Shown here one piece after another: positions 43,680-55,559 of a stretch of DNA of 64,000 nt (position 1 is its first letter; each line of letters begins with the position of its first letter). Both the position numbers and the translations under genes were made by a program. The notes under the pieces were generated by a model. It did not search any database, was not told where the DNA came from, and was given only the letters and a program-made list of their open reading frames with translations. The DNA comes from Terfezia claveryi (taxonomy: Eukaryota; Ascomycota; Pezizomycetes; Pezizales; Pezizaceae): contig WHUX01000080.1 in assembly GCA_015179025.1 (NCBI GenBank), positions 124,001-188,000 of the forward strand. Direction: 5' to 3'.

Positions 43680-45330
43680 ATGGCGTCTGAACTTAGTAAG
43701 AAGACTAAGAGGTTGAGACGGTTAAATATGTTACCCGAAGATATTAAGAAATTAGTAGAAGAAACTCCCAGAAAGACCAAATTTATAGTTCCTAACACAG
43801 AAGGGGAAATAAATCTGCCCATCGATATAGAAATAGGAGAACCAGGTAGAGCAGGAACCAAACTATATTTTAGTATGGCTTTACTTCTCGTATCAGAAGA
43901 ATTTTGGGACAGACATCTTCCAACAATTGAGGAGATTTTGAAATATACTTGCTCAATGGGACATGCCCAACAGTATCATCCTGATGATACTCGACTATTA
44001 ATGGAAGCCATAGCAAAACACTACTTATGGCTAACGCCCTACCCATTCAAAGAAGAAGACTTAGAAATGAATGCATTTTTAAGTAAAGAATTAAGGAAAC
44101 CTGTTGTACTACTTTTAAGGAAACTGAATTGGGTAATAAATAACTGGGAAGAAATAATAGCATTCATGATGAGCGGCACTCATCTAGAAGAATCAGCACA
44201 TACCGCGGAGGAATTTTTTAATCTTAGCAAAGAACTTTCAGGAGCGTTCCTGAGAACACCAAAAGATCAATCGAAAGGCAAAGGTCGAGCACCTGAGACA
44301 CCAGAAAGGAGGACTGGGTCAGCCAAAGAACCAAATGACAAAGACCAACCACCAGAAGATATAGAATTACCAGAAGACGATGATGATCTAGATACAGGAC
44401 TAGACCAACAGAAGCAGAAAACACAAGGAGGAGGACAAGACTCCGATGATAGCGGAGATGATAGCTCGGACTCTGATAAGGCATCGTCAGTTGCAAGTCA
44501 AACTTTTAAAAGAAAACCCAAACAAGGAAAATCAGTTGAACACCAGCAATAAGAATCTACAACAGGAATGGTTATAACGGGTAACCATAAAGCAACAAAT
44601 GCTTTAAAAGAAATAAAGATTGATATGCCAGAAAAATTAAGAGGAGAAGACAAAAAATGGCAAGACTCACAATATTTTGACTCTTGGGCTACAGCAATGC
44701 AATGTTGGTTTGTTATCAAAAGAATAGATTTGGAAGGCGCTTCAGCTTTGGAAATTGTTGGATTCAGAATGGAAGGAAGTACACTTACTACTTATAATCA
44801 ATTTCTAAGAGAAAAAGGAAAGAATGCGACATTCTTTGGTTTCATACTAGTGCTAAGGGATTTTCTAATACCCTCTACTAGTAAGGACATTTTGTGGAAA
44901 CGATGGGAGACAGCCACACCATACAAGGATGGACGTCACATGGGAATCAAACAGTTTGCCAACTGGCTTACTGAAATGCAAATCAAATTGATTGACAAGG
45001 ATGGCAAACAATCAATATCGCAGGAAGTAAAAAGAAGAAAGTTTCTTAATCACCTGCCGCCATATATATTAGCTACATTAATTCCTTTAATCAAAGAAGA
45101 ATGGTCATATGATCAGCTCGTACATCAAGTGGAGTCATATGAAGCTTCCAAGAAGGATATTGCCCCACCATCCACAACAAATACATCCTGATGACAACAC
45201 CTTCGGAATGAAAATCGAAGTCACGGTCCATGCAGGGACCAGAATCAACGACAAAAAACAGGATTTAATCCTAGCAGCAATCCCAACACCAAACCCAATA
45301 CAGAAAATCGGAAGGACTTAGATTGTGACA
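43680..45330 (+). pseudogene. Gypsy B gag, one stop codon inside
   Basis: ATG at 43680. Frames 43680-44552 and 44568-45191 are in the same phase, separated by one TAA at 44550 that fits a CAA-to-TAA change. The N-terminal part is helical with an acidic, Ser/Asp-rich tail (DDSGDDSSDSDK). The second part is the Retrotrans_gag-like capsid region (YFDSWATAMQCWFVIKRID, KRRKFLNHLPPYI, EWSYDQLVHQVESYEASKK). A CCHC knuckle follows at about 45385-45430 (CLWCWNPRHFYKEC) in another frame. The product would form the particle shell. Confidence 0.75.
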
Positions 45331-45384
45331 CTATCACAAAAAAATTGGATTAGAAGATGAAGATGCAATTAATTAGAGACAAGA

Positions 45385-46213
45385 AATGTCTATGGTGTTG
45401 GAACCCTAGACACTTCTATAAGGAATGTAGGAAACGAAAAAATAAGGTACCTATGTGTACAGCCGCACAAGATTTAGCTATGCCGATAGCTACCAAGGAT
45501 AAAAACAACAAGGATAAAATCAAGGAATGACCTTGTCAAGACAGGTACCAGATTTTAGCAAGGTATTCATTAAAGCTAACGAACACCCCGCACTAGCTTT
45601 AATTGATCTCCAAACAAAGGGAGGAGACTTAATCAATTCTCAATTTGTATACCTATACAAAATACCAACTAGAAGTATCTAGAAGAAATCATTAAGTACT
45701 GCAATTAAAGGCTCAAAAGGAATGATAGACAAAGCTTGTACTATCAAACTTGATTGGATAGGTTATGTAGAAGAACAAACATTCTATGTAGCTCATTTGA
45801 CTGGATGGGACATGATACTAGGAGAACCTGCTCTCAGCAAAGTGCGAGCAATAATTCCTGCCCATCAGGAACCAGTTACTATCCAACCAGAAAATATTCC
45901 TCGATTCCAGCTAAGTGTATTGAAAGGATCTAGAACTATAGCGAATAGTATAAAATCAGCATATACTCAGGTCAGCTGCGAATCAGTTACAGATTATAGT
46001 GAACCAGATAATTGGGAAAATATTAGTGACGCAGAAGAAACCGATTCAGAAAGAGAACTCGTGACAGCTGTTTCTACGGTACAGAAACAATTCAACCCTG
46101 TAACGGAGTTTCCCTTATTATTTCCCAAGACAATTCCATGGGAATTACCTCCACTAAGAAAAATTAATCATTCTATCAAACCAAAAGCAGGAGCTACTTG
46201 GATACCAAAATAG
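45385..46213 (+). pseudogene. Gypsy B zinc knuckle and protease
   Basis: CLWCWNPRHFYKEC (C-x2-C-x4-H-x4-C) is followed by a protease-like region. ALALIDLQTKGGDLINSQF has Asp-Leu-Gln-Thr where retropepsins have Asp-Ser/Thr-Gly. FYVAHLTGWDMILGEPALS is the later conserved hydrophobic strand. The latter is unmistakably the end of a Gypsy protease. An acidic Ser/Asp-rich linker and the RT entry (PWELPPLRKINHSIKPKAG) follow. Stops lie at about 45680 and 46211. Confidence 0.7.
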
Positions 46214-46318
46214 TGACCCTCAGGACATCGATTTAAACAACAAATCCATGACAAATTAGTCGAAGAAGAAGCGTCAGGTCACATATATAGAGTAGAAAAT
46301 GACACAAATACTATAGTC

Positions 46319-47500
46319 ATGTTCACTATCCCTAAACGAGATAAACCGGAAGAAGCCAGACATGTCAATGATTGTCGAGACCGCAATTTAGCCATCGAAC
46401 CAGACCACACCCCACCGCCAGATATTAATAAAGCAATGGAACTAGTAGTGGAGAATCCCATTTGGACTAAGCTTGATTTAGCCGACGGATTTTTTAATAT
46501 CAGGAACAATAAAGAATCTGAGCAACACTCTACCTTTTTATGTCACATGGGATATTTCAGAAGTAGAGTTATACAACAAGGGGATCGTAACGCACCAGCT
46601 ACCATAGTTCGCGTTATGCATGAAATTTTTAAAGACATGGTCTATAAAAATCTAATCATCTATATTGATGATATTATTATATTCTCTAAAACATATGAAG
46701 AACATGTAGAATTATTGAAGAAAGTACTTCAACGTCTACAAGATGAGAAATTCTATCTCAAAGAAAGCAAATGCCAGTTCTTTACTCCAAGATTGGAAAT
46801 CTTAGGATACGTTTTGACATCAGATGGATTACATGTAGACCCGAAGAAGAGGACTACTATATTAACATTTCCAACTCCTACAAGAAAAAAGGATCTTAGA
46901 GGATTCCTTGGAATCGTTAATTATCTCAGCAGATTTATTCCTGACTTGGCATCGTATGCGAGCACCCTGTCAGAACTGTAAGGAGAAATAAAGAAATGGG
47001 AATGGACAGATACATAATACAGCATTTGAAAAACTTAAGGAACTCATGAATTCCTCACATGTTTTAAAACCCTGGAATAATGAATCTACTGAACCCAAAT
47101 ATTTAGTCTGTGATGCTAGTGATGTAGGACTAGGATCTTAGATAGGTCAAGGACCATTGACGCATATCAGACCATCATACTTCCACTCTAGAAAATTTAA
47201 TCCAGCTCAACTTAATTATCCTACCTTTCAAAAGGAATTATTAGCGATTATTGACTCATTAAAATTTTTTGAAGCACAATTAAGAGGTCACAAGTTCACT
47301 ATCCTTACAGACCACAAACCATTAGTAACCTTCCATACTCAAATGTCTGCAAGCCAGAAATTGAGGCGATGGTAAGATTACCTAATGGAATTTGATACAG
47401 ACATACAGCATACTGCAGGAAAGGAAAATTTGATAGCAGACGCTCTATCAAGAAAGCATAAATACTTGGATACTCCCACTACTGAGGACGATTATATCTT
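46319..47500 (+). pseudogene. Gypsy B reverse transcriptase and RNase H
   Basis: RT: FTIPKRDKPEEARHVNDCRD, WTKLDLADGFFNIRNNKES, IQQGDRNAPATIVRVMHEIF and NLIIYIDDIIIFSKTYEEH with the YIDD box intact. RNase H: YLVCDASDVGLGS, then FHSRKFNPAQLNYPTFQKEL, LLAIIDSLKFFEAQLRGHK, TILTDHKPL and AGKENLIADALSRKHKY. The usual tail of the RT/RH unit is complete. The frame has stops at TLSEL*, GS*IGQG and RRW*DY, each consistent with Trp or Gln codons hit by C-to-T/G-to-A change. Confidence 0.85.
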
Positions 47501-48746
47501 TAACAGCATCGATCCTCCTAACCATACCTACAACCACAACATCTCTACCAACACTTTAAGAACTTTCCACTTACCAGAAACCTCTACTCAGAACAATATG
47601 GTTTCTGCGGAGCTATCAATTTCAAGCATGTCGACTGCGACTTCAACAAATGTCGTGGAAGAGCCGAAGAACTTGGACACCATATCTTCAGTCCATACTT
47701 CGAGGGCATCCCAGAGGAAGAAAGCGAATATGACATGATGAAGGAAGAAGAGTCCTCAGACGATGAGACTCTATCTACTATACCAGAACAAGTTTTCAGC
47801 GAGTATGATCGTATACCCAATATAAATAAGAACAAACCTTTAACAGTTATTGGACTAAGATATAGGCCTCCATCTTCTGAAAACGCACAACAAAATACCC
47901 TCGCTCCTGAAGAAGTGAAAGAAATTGCTATCGACCTGGCTCATAGCAATTGGCAACAACACAAAAGGATGCACTAGTCCTTTTACCATAATTTTTACTG
48001 TCCAGTTTATGGCAGCTCCCACGCCATGAACAACCACATGTTCACGTCGAAACATGTGCAATCTGCAACCACTACGGACATGGCAGTTTGAACTGTGACA
48101 TGACAGCCTCAGTTCTTAAGAAGGAGAAAGAATTCCTTACGACTCGTATTGCGCATCTCGTATCCGCAAATGAGCCTCAAAAGGAACTAGCACCAGTACA
48201 ACAAACGCCAGCTTATCCACCTCCACAAGCTCTCAGCCACGAAGAAGCTATCCAGGAAATCAGAGAATGGGCAAAAAGATGGATTACCAACAAGCCGACA
48301 CGACCTACTCTCCAATCCGGCATTCAGTTCAGTAACCCTACCGAACAGATGAGCACCTGACAAATGGAACAGGAGATCATGAAAACTCCTGTTGCCCCTC
48401 AACAACCATGGAATACATCTCAACAACTAGCTGCAACCTCTAGCAGCAGTAACGCAATTCCAATCAACACCGCCGCCGTCACCACTCGTTCTAAAAAGTG
48501 AGTAGCCATTGACAAAGATTTACCCTTCTTCATTCAAGATACCAAGACCTCCAGACAGCGTTGTGATTTCTGTAAGTTCTCAGGACATAATGCTTCTACA
48601 TGCAAGGAGGAGAAACCCACCATCAATGACTTCAACATAAGGATTGAACCGACCCTCAACAAGCTCATTGAAGAGAAATACATCAGCGACGGATGGGAAG
48701 ATGACAAGGACTACTTCATCACACATAGTGTGCACCACGGGGCGAG
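47501..48746 (+). pseudogene. Gypsy B ORF3: Cys/His-rich protein with two CCHC knuckles
   Basis: After RNase H the frame at 47582-47975 reads EQYGFCGAINFKHVDCDFNK and CRGRAEELGHHIFSPYFEG, an ordered Cys/His cluster, then an acidic segment. Past a TAG and a frameshift near 48030 comes ETCAICNHYGHGSLNCD (a perfect C-x2-C-x4-H-x4-C knuckle). A Pro-rich helix-rich region follows. A second knuckle, RCDFCKFSGHNASTCKEE, lies at about 48553. The frame is cut by palindrome D at about 48746 after THSVHH. An integrase would normally follow RNase H here. Comparable extra Cys-rich domains occur in some fungal Gypsy pol proteins, as I recall, but I could not check. Confidence 0.65.
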
Positions 48747-49249
48747 TAAAACTCGCCTCGCTCGCCAAGACTCGCCTCGGTGAGCGAGTTTTTGTCTCCT
48801 CCACAACTCGCCGAGTCGGCTTTTTCCAACCTCAACTCGACTCGCAATTAATCGGTGATTTACAGATTACTCGCCAAGATTCAAGGCTAGCCTGCTTTAA
48901 ACTGGGGCCTCTGCCCCAGGCGCGGTATACGCCACGGCGCCTTAGGTATATGGTTGCACGCGCGCGGGTGGGACCTTGGGTTTCTACGAATAGAAGCGTC
49001 TTTACCCTCCCTACAACTGAGGCCAGCTACGTGGAATGAAGTAAACCAATGATCCAGGACGCATGCACGCATAAGTATAATAAATGTCTATAGTATTTCT
49101 AAATGTTTATGTACATAGTAGCTAATACCACAAGAGACAGAAATATAATTAAACGGACCTGTCCTACCTTGCCATGTGCCTAGCGAACTCGAGGCCAAGA
49201 ACCTGGCCCCTACGTTGGTCTGCGAACGAAAGTGGTGGGAGAACAGCGT

Positions 49250-49745
49250 AGACTAGGCTGGTGCAGAGGTAAGGCAAGCTGGATGGCGGAGGCAGGCATG
49301 GCAAGCTGGACGACGGAGGCATGGCAAGTAAAACAACGGAGGTAAGGCAAGCTGGACGATGGAGGGATGGCAAGCTGGACGGCGGAGGCATGGCAAGCTG
49401 GACGGCGGAGATATGGCAAAGGGGACGGCGGAGGGGAGGCAAGCTGGACGGCGAAGGCATGGCAAGCTGGATGGTGGAGGCATGGCAAGCTGGACGGTGG
49501 AGGCATGGCAAGCTGGACGACGGAGGTAAGGCAAGCTGGACGATGGAGGGATGGCAAGCTGGACGGCGGAGGCATGGCAAGCTGGACGGCGGAGATATGG
49601 CAAAGGGGACGGCGGAGGGAAGGCAAGCTAGACGATGGAGGCATCGCAAGCTGGAGAGCGGAGGCATGGCAAGCTGGACGATGGAGGTAAGGCAAGCTGG
49701 ACGACGGAGGGATGGCTAGCTGGACGGCGGAGGGAAGGCAATACT
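49250..49745 (+). repeat. D left-arm 23-bp minisatellite
   Basis: The unit is near GGAGGCATGGCAAGCTGG plus ACGGC, about 21 copies with GGTAAGG and GATGG variants. Because 23 is not a multiple of three and the unit has no stop in any frame on either reading, long overlapping ORFs appear in several frames on both strands (for example 49164-49667, 49210-49695 and 49321-49719). These are artefacts of the repeat. Confidence 0.9.
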
Positions 49746-50099
49746 CTCACCCAGATTGCAGGCAGTTCATGACTTGTGTTATTGATGAAAATTCCAGATG
49801 CTGGGGACGGAGAGCTCACTTGAAAGTTGTGCCTCGTGTGCCAGCGGTAGCTGCTGTACAGACTGTAATTTGGGGTGGCAGGCAGGGAGTTTAGGGGGGC
49901 GCTAGTCAACGCAACGGGTATGATCAACCCCGCTTGGCAGCTGGCTCGAGTATGCCAGCCTAGACTAGCAATATGCTAATGTTGCGCTATGCCTGTGCAG
50001 GCAACAGTCTCATTCGGCTGAACTATGTACAATACCTACGTCTTTGCGTGATTGAGATATTGCAGCCATAATATATGTCCTTGTCGATATATTGGCCAC

Positions 50100-50345
50100 C
50101 TGATATATATATAGAATTCATGTCTTTACGGCCTATATATTTGCTTGGGAATTCATGCCTTCGCTGGCTATATATTTGCTTGGGAATTCATGCCTTCGCT
50201 AGCTATACATATGCTTGGGAATTCATGCCTCCGCTGGCTATATATTTGCTTTGGAATTCATACCTTCGCGGCCTATATACATATATGCATGGAATTCATG
50301 CCTTCGAGGCTTAGATATATGCTAGGACATCATATATATATATAG
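50100..50345 (+). repeat. D central AT-rich minisatellite
   Basis: Five to six units of about 34-40 bp: GGAATTCATGCCTTCGCTGG then CTATATATTTGCTTG. The motif order (GAATTCATGC, CTTCG, GGC, TATATAT, TGC) parallels the inner minisatellite of palindrome E (GAAACTCATGC, TTTTCGAGGC, TTATATATAT, TGCGA). This is the main reason to place D and E in one superfamily. Confidence 0.75.
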
Positions 50346-50737
50346 GGCGCAAAGACATGAATTCCATATATATATCAGGTGGCCAATATATCGACAAGGA
50401 CATATATTATGGCTGCAACATCTCAACCACGCAAAGACGTAGGTATTGTACATAGTTCAGCCGAATGAGACTGTTGCCTGCACAGGCATAGCGCAACATT
50501 AGCATATTGCTAGTCTAGGCTGGCATACCCGAGCCAGCTGCCAAGTGGAGTTGATCATACCCGTTGCATCGACTAGCGCCCCCCTAAACTCCCTGCCTGC
50601 CACCCCAAATTACAGTCTGTACAGCAGCTACCACTGGCACACGAGGCACAACTTTCAAGTGAGCTCTCCGTCCCTAGCATCTGGAATTTTCATCAATAAC
50701 ACAAGTCATGAACTGCCTGCAATCTGGGTGAGAGCAT

Positions 50738-51205
50738 TGCCTTCCCTCCGCCGTCCAGCTAGCCATCCCTTCGTCGTCCAGCTTGCCTTACCTCCGTCGT
50801 CCAGCTTGCCATGCCTCCGCTCTCCAGCTTGCAATGCCTCCATCGTCCAGCTTGCCTTCCCTCCGCCGTCCCCTTTGCCATATCTCCGCCGTCCAGCTTG
50901 CCATGCCTCCGCCGTCCAGCTTGCCATCCCTCCATCGTCCAGCTTGCCTTACCTCCGTCGTCCAGCTTGCCATGCCTCCGCCGTCCAGCTTGCCATGCCT
51001 CCGCCGTCCAGCTTGCCTCCCCTCCGCTGTCCCCTTTGCCATATCTCCGCCGTCCAGCTTGCCATGCCTCCGCCGTCCAGCTTGCCATCCCTCCGCTGTC
51101 CAGCTTGCCATCCCTCCATCGTCCAGCTTACCTTACCTCCGTCGTCTTGCTTGCCATGCTTCCGTCGTCCAGCTTGCCCTGCCTGCCTCCGCCATCCAGC
51201 TTGCC
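50738..51205 (-). repeat. D right-arm 23-bp minisatellite
   Basis: This is the reverse complement of the left-arm array (GCCGTCCAGCTTGCCATGCC TCC as unit), about 20 copies. The unit order is similar but not identical, so copy number has drifted or exchanged between arms. Confidence 0.9.
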
Positions 51206-51731
51206 TTACCTCTGCACCAGCCTAGTCTACGCTGTACTCCCACCACTTTCATTCGCAGACCAACGTAGGGGCCAGGTTCTTGGCCTCGAGTTCGCTAGGC
51301 ACATGGCAAGGTTGGACAGGTCCGTTTAATTATATTTCTGTCTCTTGTGGCATTAGCTCCCATGTACATAAACATTTAGAAATACTATAGACATTTATTA
51401 TACTTATGCGTACATGCATCCTGGATCATTGGTTCACTTCATTCCACGTGCTGGCCTCAGTTGTAGAGAGGGTAAAGACACTTCTCTTCGCTTCTCTTCG
51501 TAGAAACTCAAGGTCCCCAGATGAAGTCAGTCGCGGGCGTGCAAGGCGCCGTGGCGTATACCGCGCCTGGGGCAGAGGCACCAGTATAAAACAGGCTAGC
51601 CTTGAATCTTGGCGAGTAATCTGTATATCACCGATTAATTGGTGAAGTGGTCCGAGGCGAGTTTTAGTAGGTCCCTCTTCCAAGGATGAGCTCCTGCGAA
51701 TCCAAGGCAGGATACCAAGTTCAAATTCCAC

Positions 51732-52478
51732 TCATTTAGGTAGAGTGCGAGGACGTGGTTTCGAGGGGTATGCAGTGTGGAATTTTTTCACAACACTAGG
51801 CGCATTCGAAAATATATCGGCAGGTTCCCAGGTAAGCTCGTCATAGCCTACCCAACGGGCAAGGTATTCTAGTGTGCGACCGCGGAAACGAGAGTCGACG
51901 ATTTCGTCCACTTCCCATTCGGGTTCATCCTCAATGATCACAGGTGGTGGGGGAGGCTGGATTTGACCCGGAAGGGGGTCCGTGGAGGCAGGTTCGAGGA
52001 GTGAGACATGAAAAACGGGATGGATTTTCATAGATGCGGGGAGGTCGAGTTTATAGGCATGGGAGGAGACCTTCTGGATTATCCGGAATTTTCCCAACTT
52101 CTTGAAGTCAAGTTTTGTCGATGGGCGAGTTGTTTTAACATGTCGATGAAGTAACCATACTTGATCCCCTATTTCGAACTTAGGGGCCGGAATCCGAGAT
52201 TTATTAGCTTGTTCGGAGTAGGTAGCTTATGCCCAGATCATTTCTGATCGAAGATGGGCATCCAGCTCAGCAAGGCAGTCTGCGTATTCTTTGATCACTT
52301 GGGGGGCGGGTAGCTTGGCGGCGGGGTTCGTGGTGATCTGGTATTTGGGATTTTCACTGTACATAGCCTGAAAGGGGGTGATACCTAGGGTCGAGGATAA
52401 GGTATTGTTGTAGGAAAACTCGGCCATGGTGAGTAATTCGGACCAGTTGTCTTGTTGATAATTACAGTAAGCCCGCAA
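51732..52478 (-). pseudogene. Gypsy C integrase C-terminus and chromodomain
   Basis: Minus strand: AYCNYQQDNWSELLTMAEFS, YNNTLSSTLGITPFQAMYSE, then after a stop at about 52230 MGKFRIIQKVSSHAYKLDL and HPVFHVSLLEPAS. The chromodomain follows: WEVDEIVDSRFRGRTLEYLA, RWVGYDELTWEPADIF, with the aromatic cage-type Trp/Tyr positions retained. Then VKKFHTAYPSKPRPRTLP and a stop. Confidence 0.85.
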
Positions 52479-52502
52479 GTATTGTTCTGTGATGGCATTG
52501 AT

Positions 52503-53270
52503 TCATTCCGTTTGTCCATCAGTTTGGGGGTGGAAGGCTGTTGAAACCTTCTGTTGAATCCCAATGAGGGAGGTCAAGGAGCGAGTGAATTCGGATATGA
52601 ATTGAGTGCCACGGTCTGAGACGATCGAATTGGGAATTCCGTGTAGGCGAAAGACATTATCAAAGAAGAGCTTAGCAATCTGCTTGGAATTGGCGTCCGT
52701 GTTGGTAGGTACATAGTGTACCATTTTTGACAATCGGTCAACTACAACCAATAAGGCATCGAATCCATTTGAGACGGGAAGGCCAGTAACAAGGTCCAAG
52801 GAGACAGATGACCACTTCCGAAATGGAACTTGAAGTAGTTTTAACAATCCATAGGGGCCATAGCAAGCTGGTTTAATCTGGGCGCAGGTATCACAATTTC
52901 GAAGGTATCGAGCTATGGTCTGGTGCATCTTTGGCCACCAGTAGTCTCGTGATACCAATTCATAGGTGGCTGCTTGACCGGGGTGTCCCGTAGCTGGGTG
53001 GTCGTGGTAGGTACGGAGAATGCGGAGGTGTATTTCCGGGGAGTCAGGAACATAAACTAGACCATTAACGAGTATAAGTCCCTCCGAGAGCTGACATTCA
53101 GCCAAAGGGATAATCGGGTGTTTTCTGGCGCCGTTCTTGAGGGCGTGCATAATCTCGAGAGTGAGCTTGTCAGTCTTGAGGGCGGCAAGAATGCCTTTAT
53201 TGTTAACGATTGAGGCTACAGAAAGCAAAATTTCTCGGCAGGTATTAGGGCCTGTGTTGGGCGAGCACAA
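52503..53270 (-). pseudogene. Gypsy C integrase core
   Basis: The zinc module is RILRTYHDHPATGHPGQAAT with NCDTCAQIKP. The catalytic core is SLDLVTGLPVSNGFDALLVV (Asp), PNSIVSDRGTQFISEF (Asp) and TAFHPQTDGQTE, then a stop where the next codons should be RMN/RVN (plus strand 52500-52504). The frame is otherwise open for 255 codons. It is preceded by the RNase H/linker region, where another stop near 53275 breaks continuity. Confidence 0.85.
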
Positions 53271-53289
53271 CCATCCCCTTCCTCAGGGA

Positions 53290-54600
53290 GGTCTCCAGAT
53301 CTCCTGGTGAGTGCATCGGCTTTGGTGTTCTGGGTGCCGGGTCTGAAGACAATCTTGAAGTTATATTGGGCTATTTCCTGCGCCCAACGAGCTTGTCAGC
53401 GTGAAAGCAAGGCTTTGGAGGTAAAGCTCTGTAGGTTGTGATGGTCGGTGAGGATAGTGAACGGTCGTGGGAGCTGGTGTAAGTAGATGTGCCATTTTTC
53501 AAGAGCCAGAATGATTGCTAGAAATTCCTTATCTCCAATGCCATAATTGCATTCAGCGGATGACATTTTTTCCGAAATAAATGCAACTGGGTGCAGAACA
53601 CATTTCCCATCTTTTGGGTGTTTCTGTGACAGGATTCTGGAGGTAATATAATCTGAGGCGTCCGTTTCGACCAAGGTCTCGAGCTCAGGGTCGAAATGGC
53701 GGAGGATGGGTGTAGAGGTGAAGGTTTCCTTGAGAAGTTTAAAAACCTCTTCACATGAAGAATTCCAAACAAAAGGAACATCTTTTCGAAGCAAGTTAAA
53801 AAGAGGTTGGTAAAGAGCAGAATACTTATTGATAAACCTGCGGTAAAAATTGGCGAATCTAAGAAAACACTGGATATCCTTAACAGAACGAGGGGTCTCC
53901 CAATTAAGAACTGCATTGACCTTCTCGGGGTCCATTTCCAAGCCATACTCAGAGATGATAAATCCCAAGAATGAGGTTTTCTCAACCGAGAATTCGCATT
54001 TCTCTGGTTTTATAAATAACCCAGATTCCTTGAGTTTTTGGAGAACCTTTCGCACCTGTTCCTTATGTTCTTTTAGATTCCTTGAGTAAATCAAAATGTC
54101 GTCGATGTAGCATACACAGAAGATATCGAGGTATTCACAGAGGGTATCATTCATGAATCGTTGAGCGGTAGTAGGGGCATTAGTCAACCCAAAGGGCATA
54201 ACTAGAAATTCAAAAAGTCTGTACCGAGTGCGGAAGGCAGTTTTCCACTCATCACCTTCTTTAATTCGGATTTGGTTGAAGCATGCACGTAAATCGAGGC
54301 ATGTAAAGTATTTGCATCCTCGAATCTGGTTCAGAGTTTCTTCGATGTGAGGTAGCGGGTTTCTATCCTTAATCGTGATATCATTTAGAGCACGGTAGTC
54401 GACATATAGACGTAAGGAACCATTCTTTTTTTTGACAAATAGGACCGGAGAGGCTGCAGAAGAAGAACTGGCTCGTATGAAGGATTTGGATAAATTCTCA
54501 TCATCTATTTGCGTACTTCCTTGAGTTCTGAGTCAGACATAGAGTACATGCGGCCAAAAGGAGGTTTGGCTCCTTCTTGCAAAGGGATAGCATGGTCAAC
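53290..54600 (-). pseudogene. Gypsy C reverse transcriptase and RNase H
   Basis: The main frame is 54199-53396: [39 protein letters not shown] (YIDD box intact), CEFSVEKTSFLGFIISEYG and DIQCFLRFANFYRRFINKYS. RNase H follows: [67 protein letters not shown], and further on [10 protein letters not shown]. The RT start upstream (54200-54600) is in several frames and broken by stops (GRMYSMSDSELKEVRK visible). Confidence 0.85.
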
Positions 54601-55200
54601 GTATCAATGTGGGGGTAGTATTCTAGCTTCTTTTTCTGAAAAGAGAGCAAGATAATCATGATATTCAGAAGGAACCAATTTAGCAGCAGGTTCAACGGAC
54701 TCATCCTCGTCAACGGAGGCATATATTGCTGCAATACAGAGGCGAGCATCCGGGTCCTTGATAGCAACCCGAAAAGCTGCTCTGGAAATAATTGATATCC
54801 GAAGTGGGTTAGTCGTGGGAGGTGTTTTCGGAGGGCGGGTTGGTATGCAATGGGCATGGCAAAATCTGGTGGCGAAGGCGATGGTATTAACTGACCAGTC
54901 AATCGTTGGGTTGTGTCGCCTAAGCCATGTTTTTCCCACAATAAGTCCCACCCGGCTAACTTGGTAACATGGAATGTGAGGGTTTCTTGATGTTGGTCGA
55001 TAGAGAGTTTCAAGGTGCAAGTGTGTGTGATTTTTCTGATAGGTGAAGGTTTCCCATCAGCAAGTATGAGATCTTCTGGCTTGTTTTTCACGTCAATGGC
55101 AAGTTCATGTTCATGGCATAGTCAATATCAATAAACTGGGAGCTAGCTCCCGAGTCTACTATGCACGTGCAGAAAGCTCTTCATTGACTATACACGGCAA
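54601..55200 (-). pseudogene. Gypsy C protease, frameshifted
   Basis: Minus strand: IVDSGASSQFIDIDYA at about 55165-55120 carries the retropepsin DSGAS active site. Then DLILADGKPSPIRKITHTCT and HQETLTFHVTKLAGWDL follow. A frameshift near 54950 leads to LIVGKTWLRRHNPTIDW, the end of the protease. The RT-entry region PSEYHDYLALFSEKEA follows. The stop at 54604 separates it from RT. Confidence 0.8.
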
Positions 55201-55559
55201 AGCAAGTGGGTCTTCAGACCCCAAATCATGACAATCAGCAGAAAGCACAGCAATTCTAGAAATTCGCAACGCATTCGCAAGGCGCCGTCGACGAGCTAGT
55301 TGTTGACGGGACTTACGAGAAACCAAAGGTAATACATAACCAGTACCTTCTAAGTGGACTTGCTTCAAAACAGAAAATGAATTAAACACATGGACAGGGT
55401 CATGGACAGTATTGATGGCGCCAGGTTGCATCTGGCACTCTCTGATCGGCCATCATTGATCAAAGAGTACGTTCGTTTTTTGACAACTCAAAGAGATTGT
55501 CAGTGGTGGTATCGGGAGAGGCAGTGGGGGTAGTACCGGCTATAGCAACTTTTTATTTT

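Larger units (their letters stand above)
48747..51666. mobile_element. Foldback-like palindrome D
   Basis: The left arm (48747-50135) and right arm (about 50345-51666) are inverted copies. The outermost left TAAAACTCGCCTCG mirrors the right CGAGGCGAGTTTTA. Left AATTAATCGGTGATTTACAG mirrors right CTGTATATCACCGATTAATT. The innermost left CCTTGTCGATATATTGGCCA mirrors right TGGCCAATATATCGACAAGG. The right arm lacks about 70 bp of the ACTCGCC-rich end. Each arm carries a 23-bp minisatellite, and the 200-bp spacer carries an AT-rich minisatellite. No transposase is seen. The left flank is Gypsy B ORF3 and the right flank the 3' end of Gypsy C; no target duplication could be found. Confidence 0.75.

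Noticed and set aside
47385..47738. 117-codon ORF after RNase H taken as one gene
   Set aside because: Only its first third is RNase H tail; the rest is the wrong frame of ORF3, whose Cys/His cluster reads in the neighbouring frame.
50545..51225. 226-codon Pro/Ser/Leu-rich ORF
   Set aside because: It lies in the right arm of palindrome D and consists of the 23-bp minisatellite, with equally long frames beside it; no independent coding evidence.
51645..51735. Possible tRNA-like segment (TTCAAATTCCACTC)
   Set aside because: The arms around the TTCAAAT motif do not pair as a T-arm, and no anticodon or acceptor stem could be formed.
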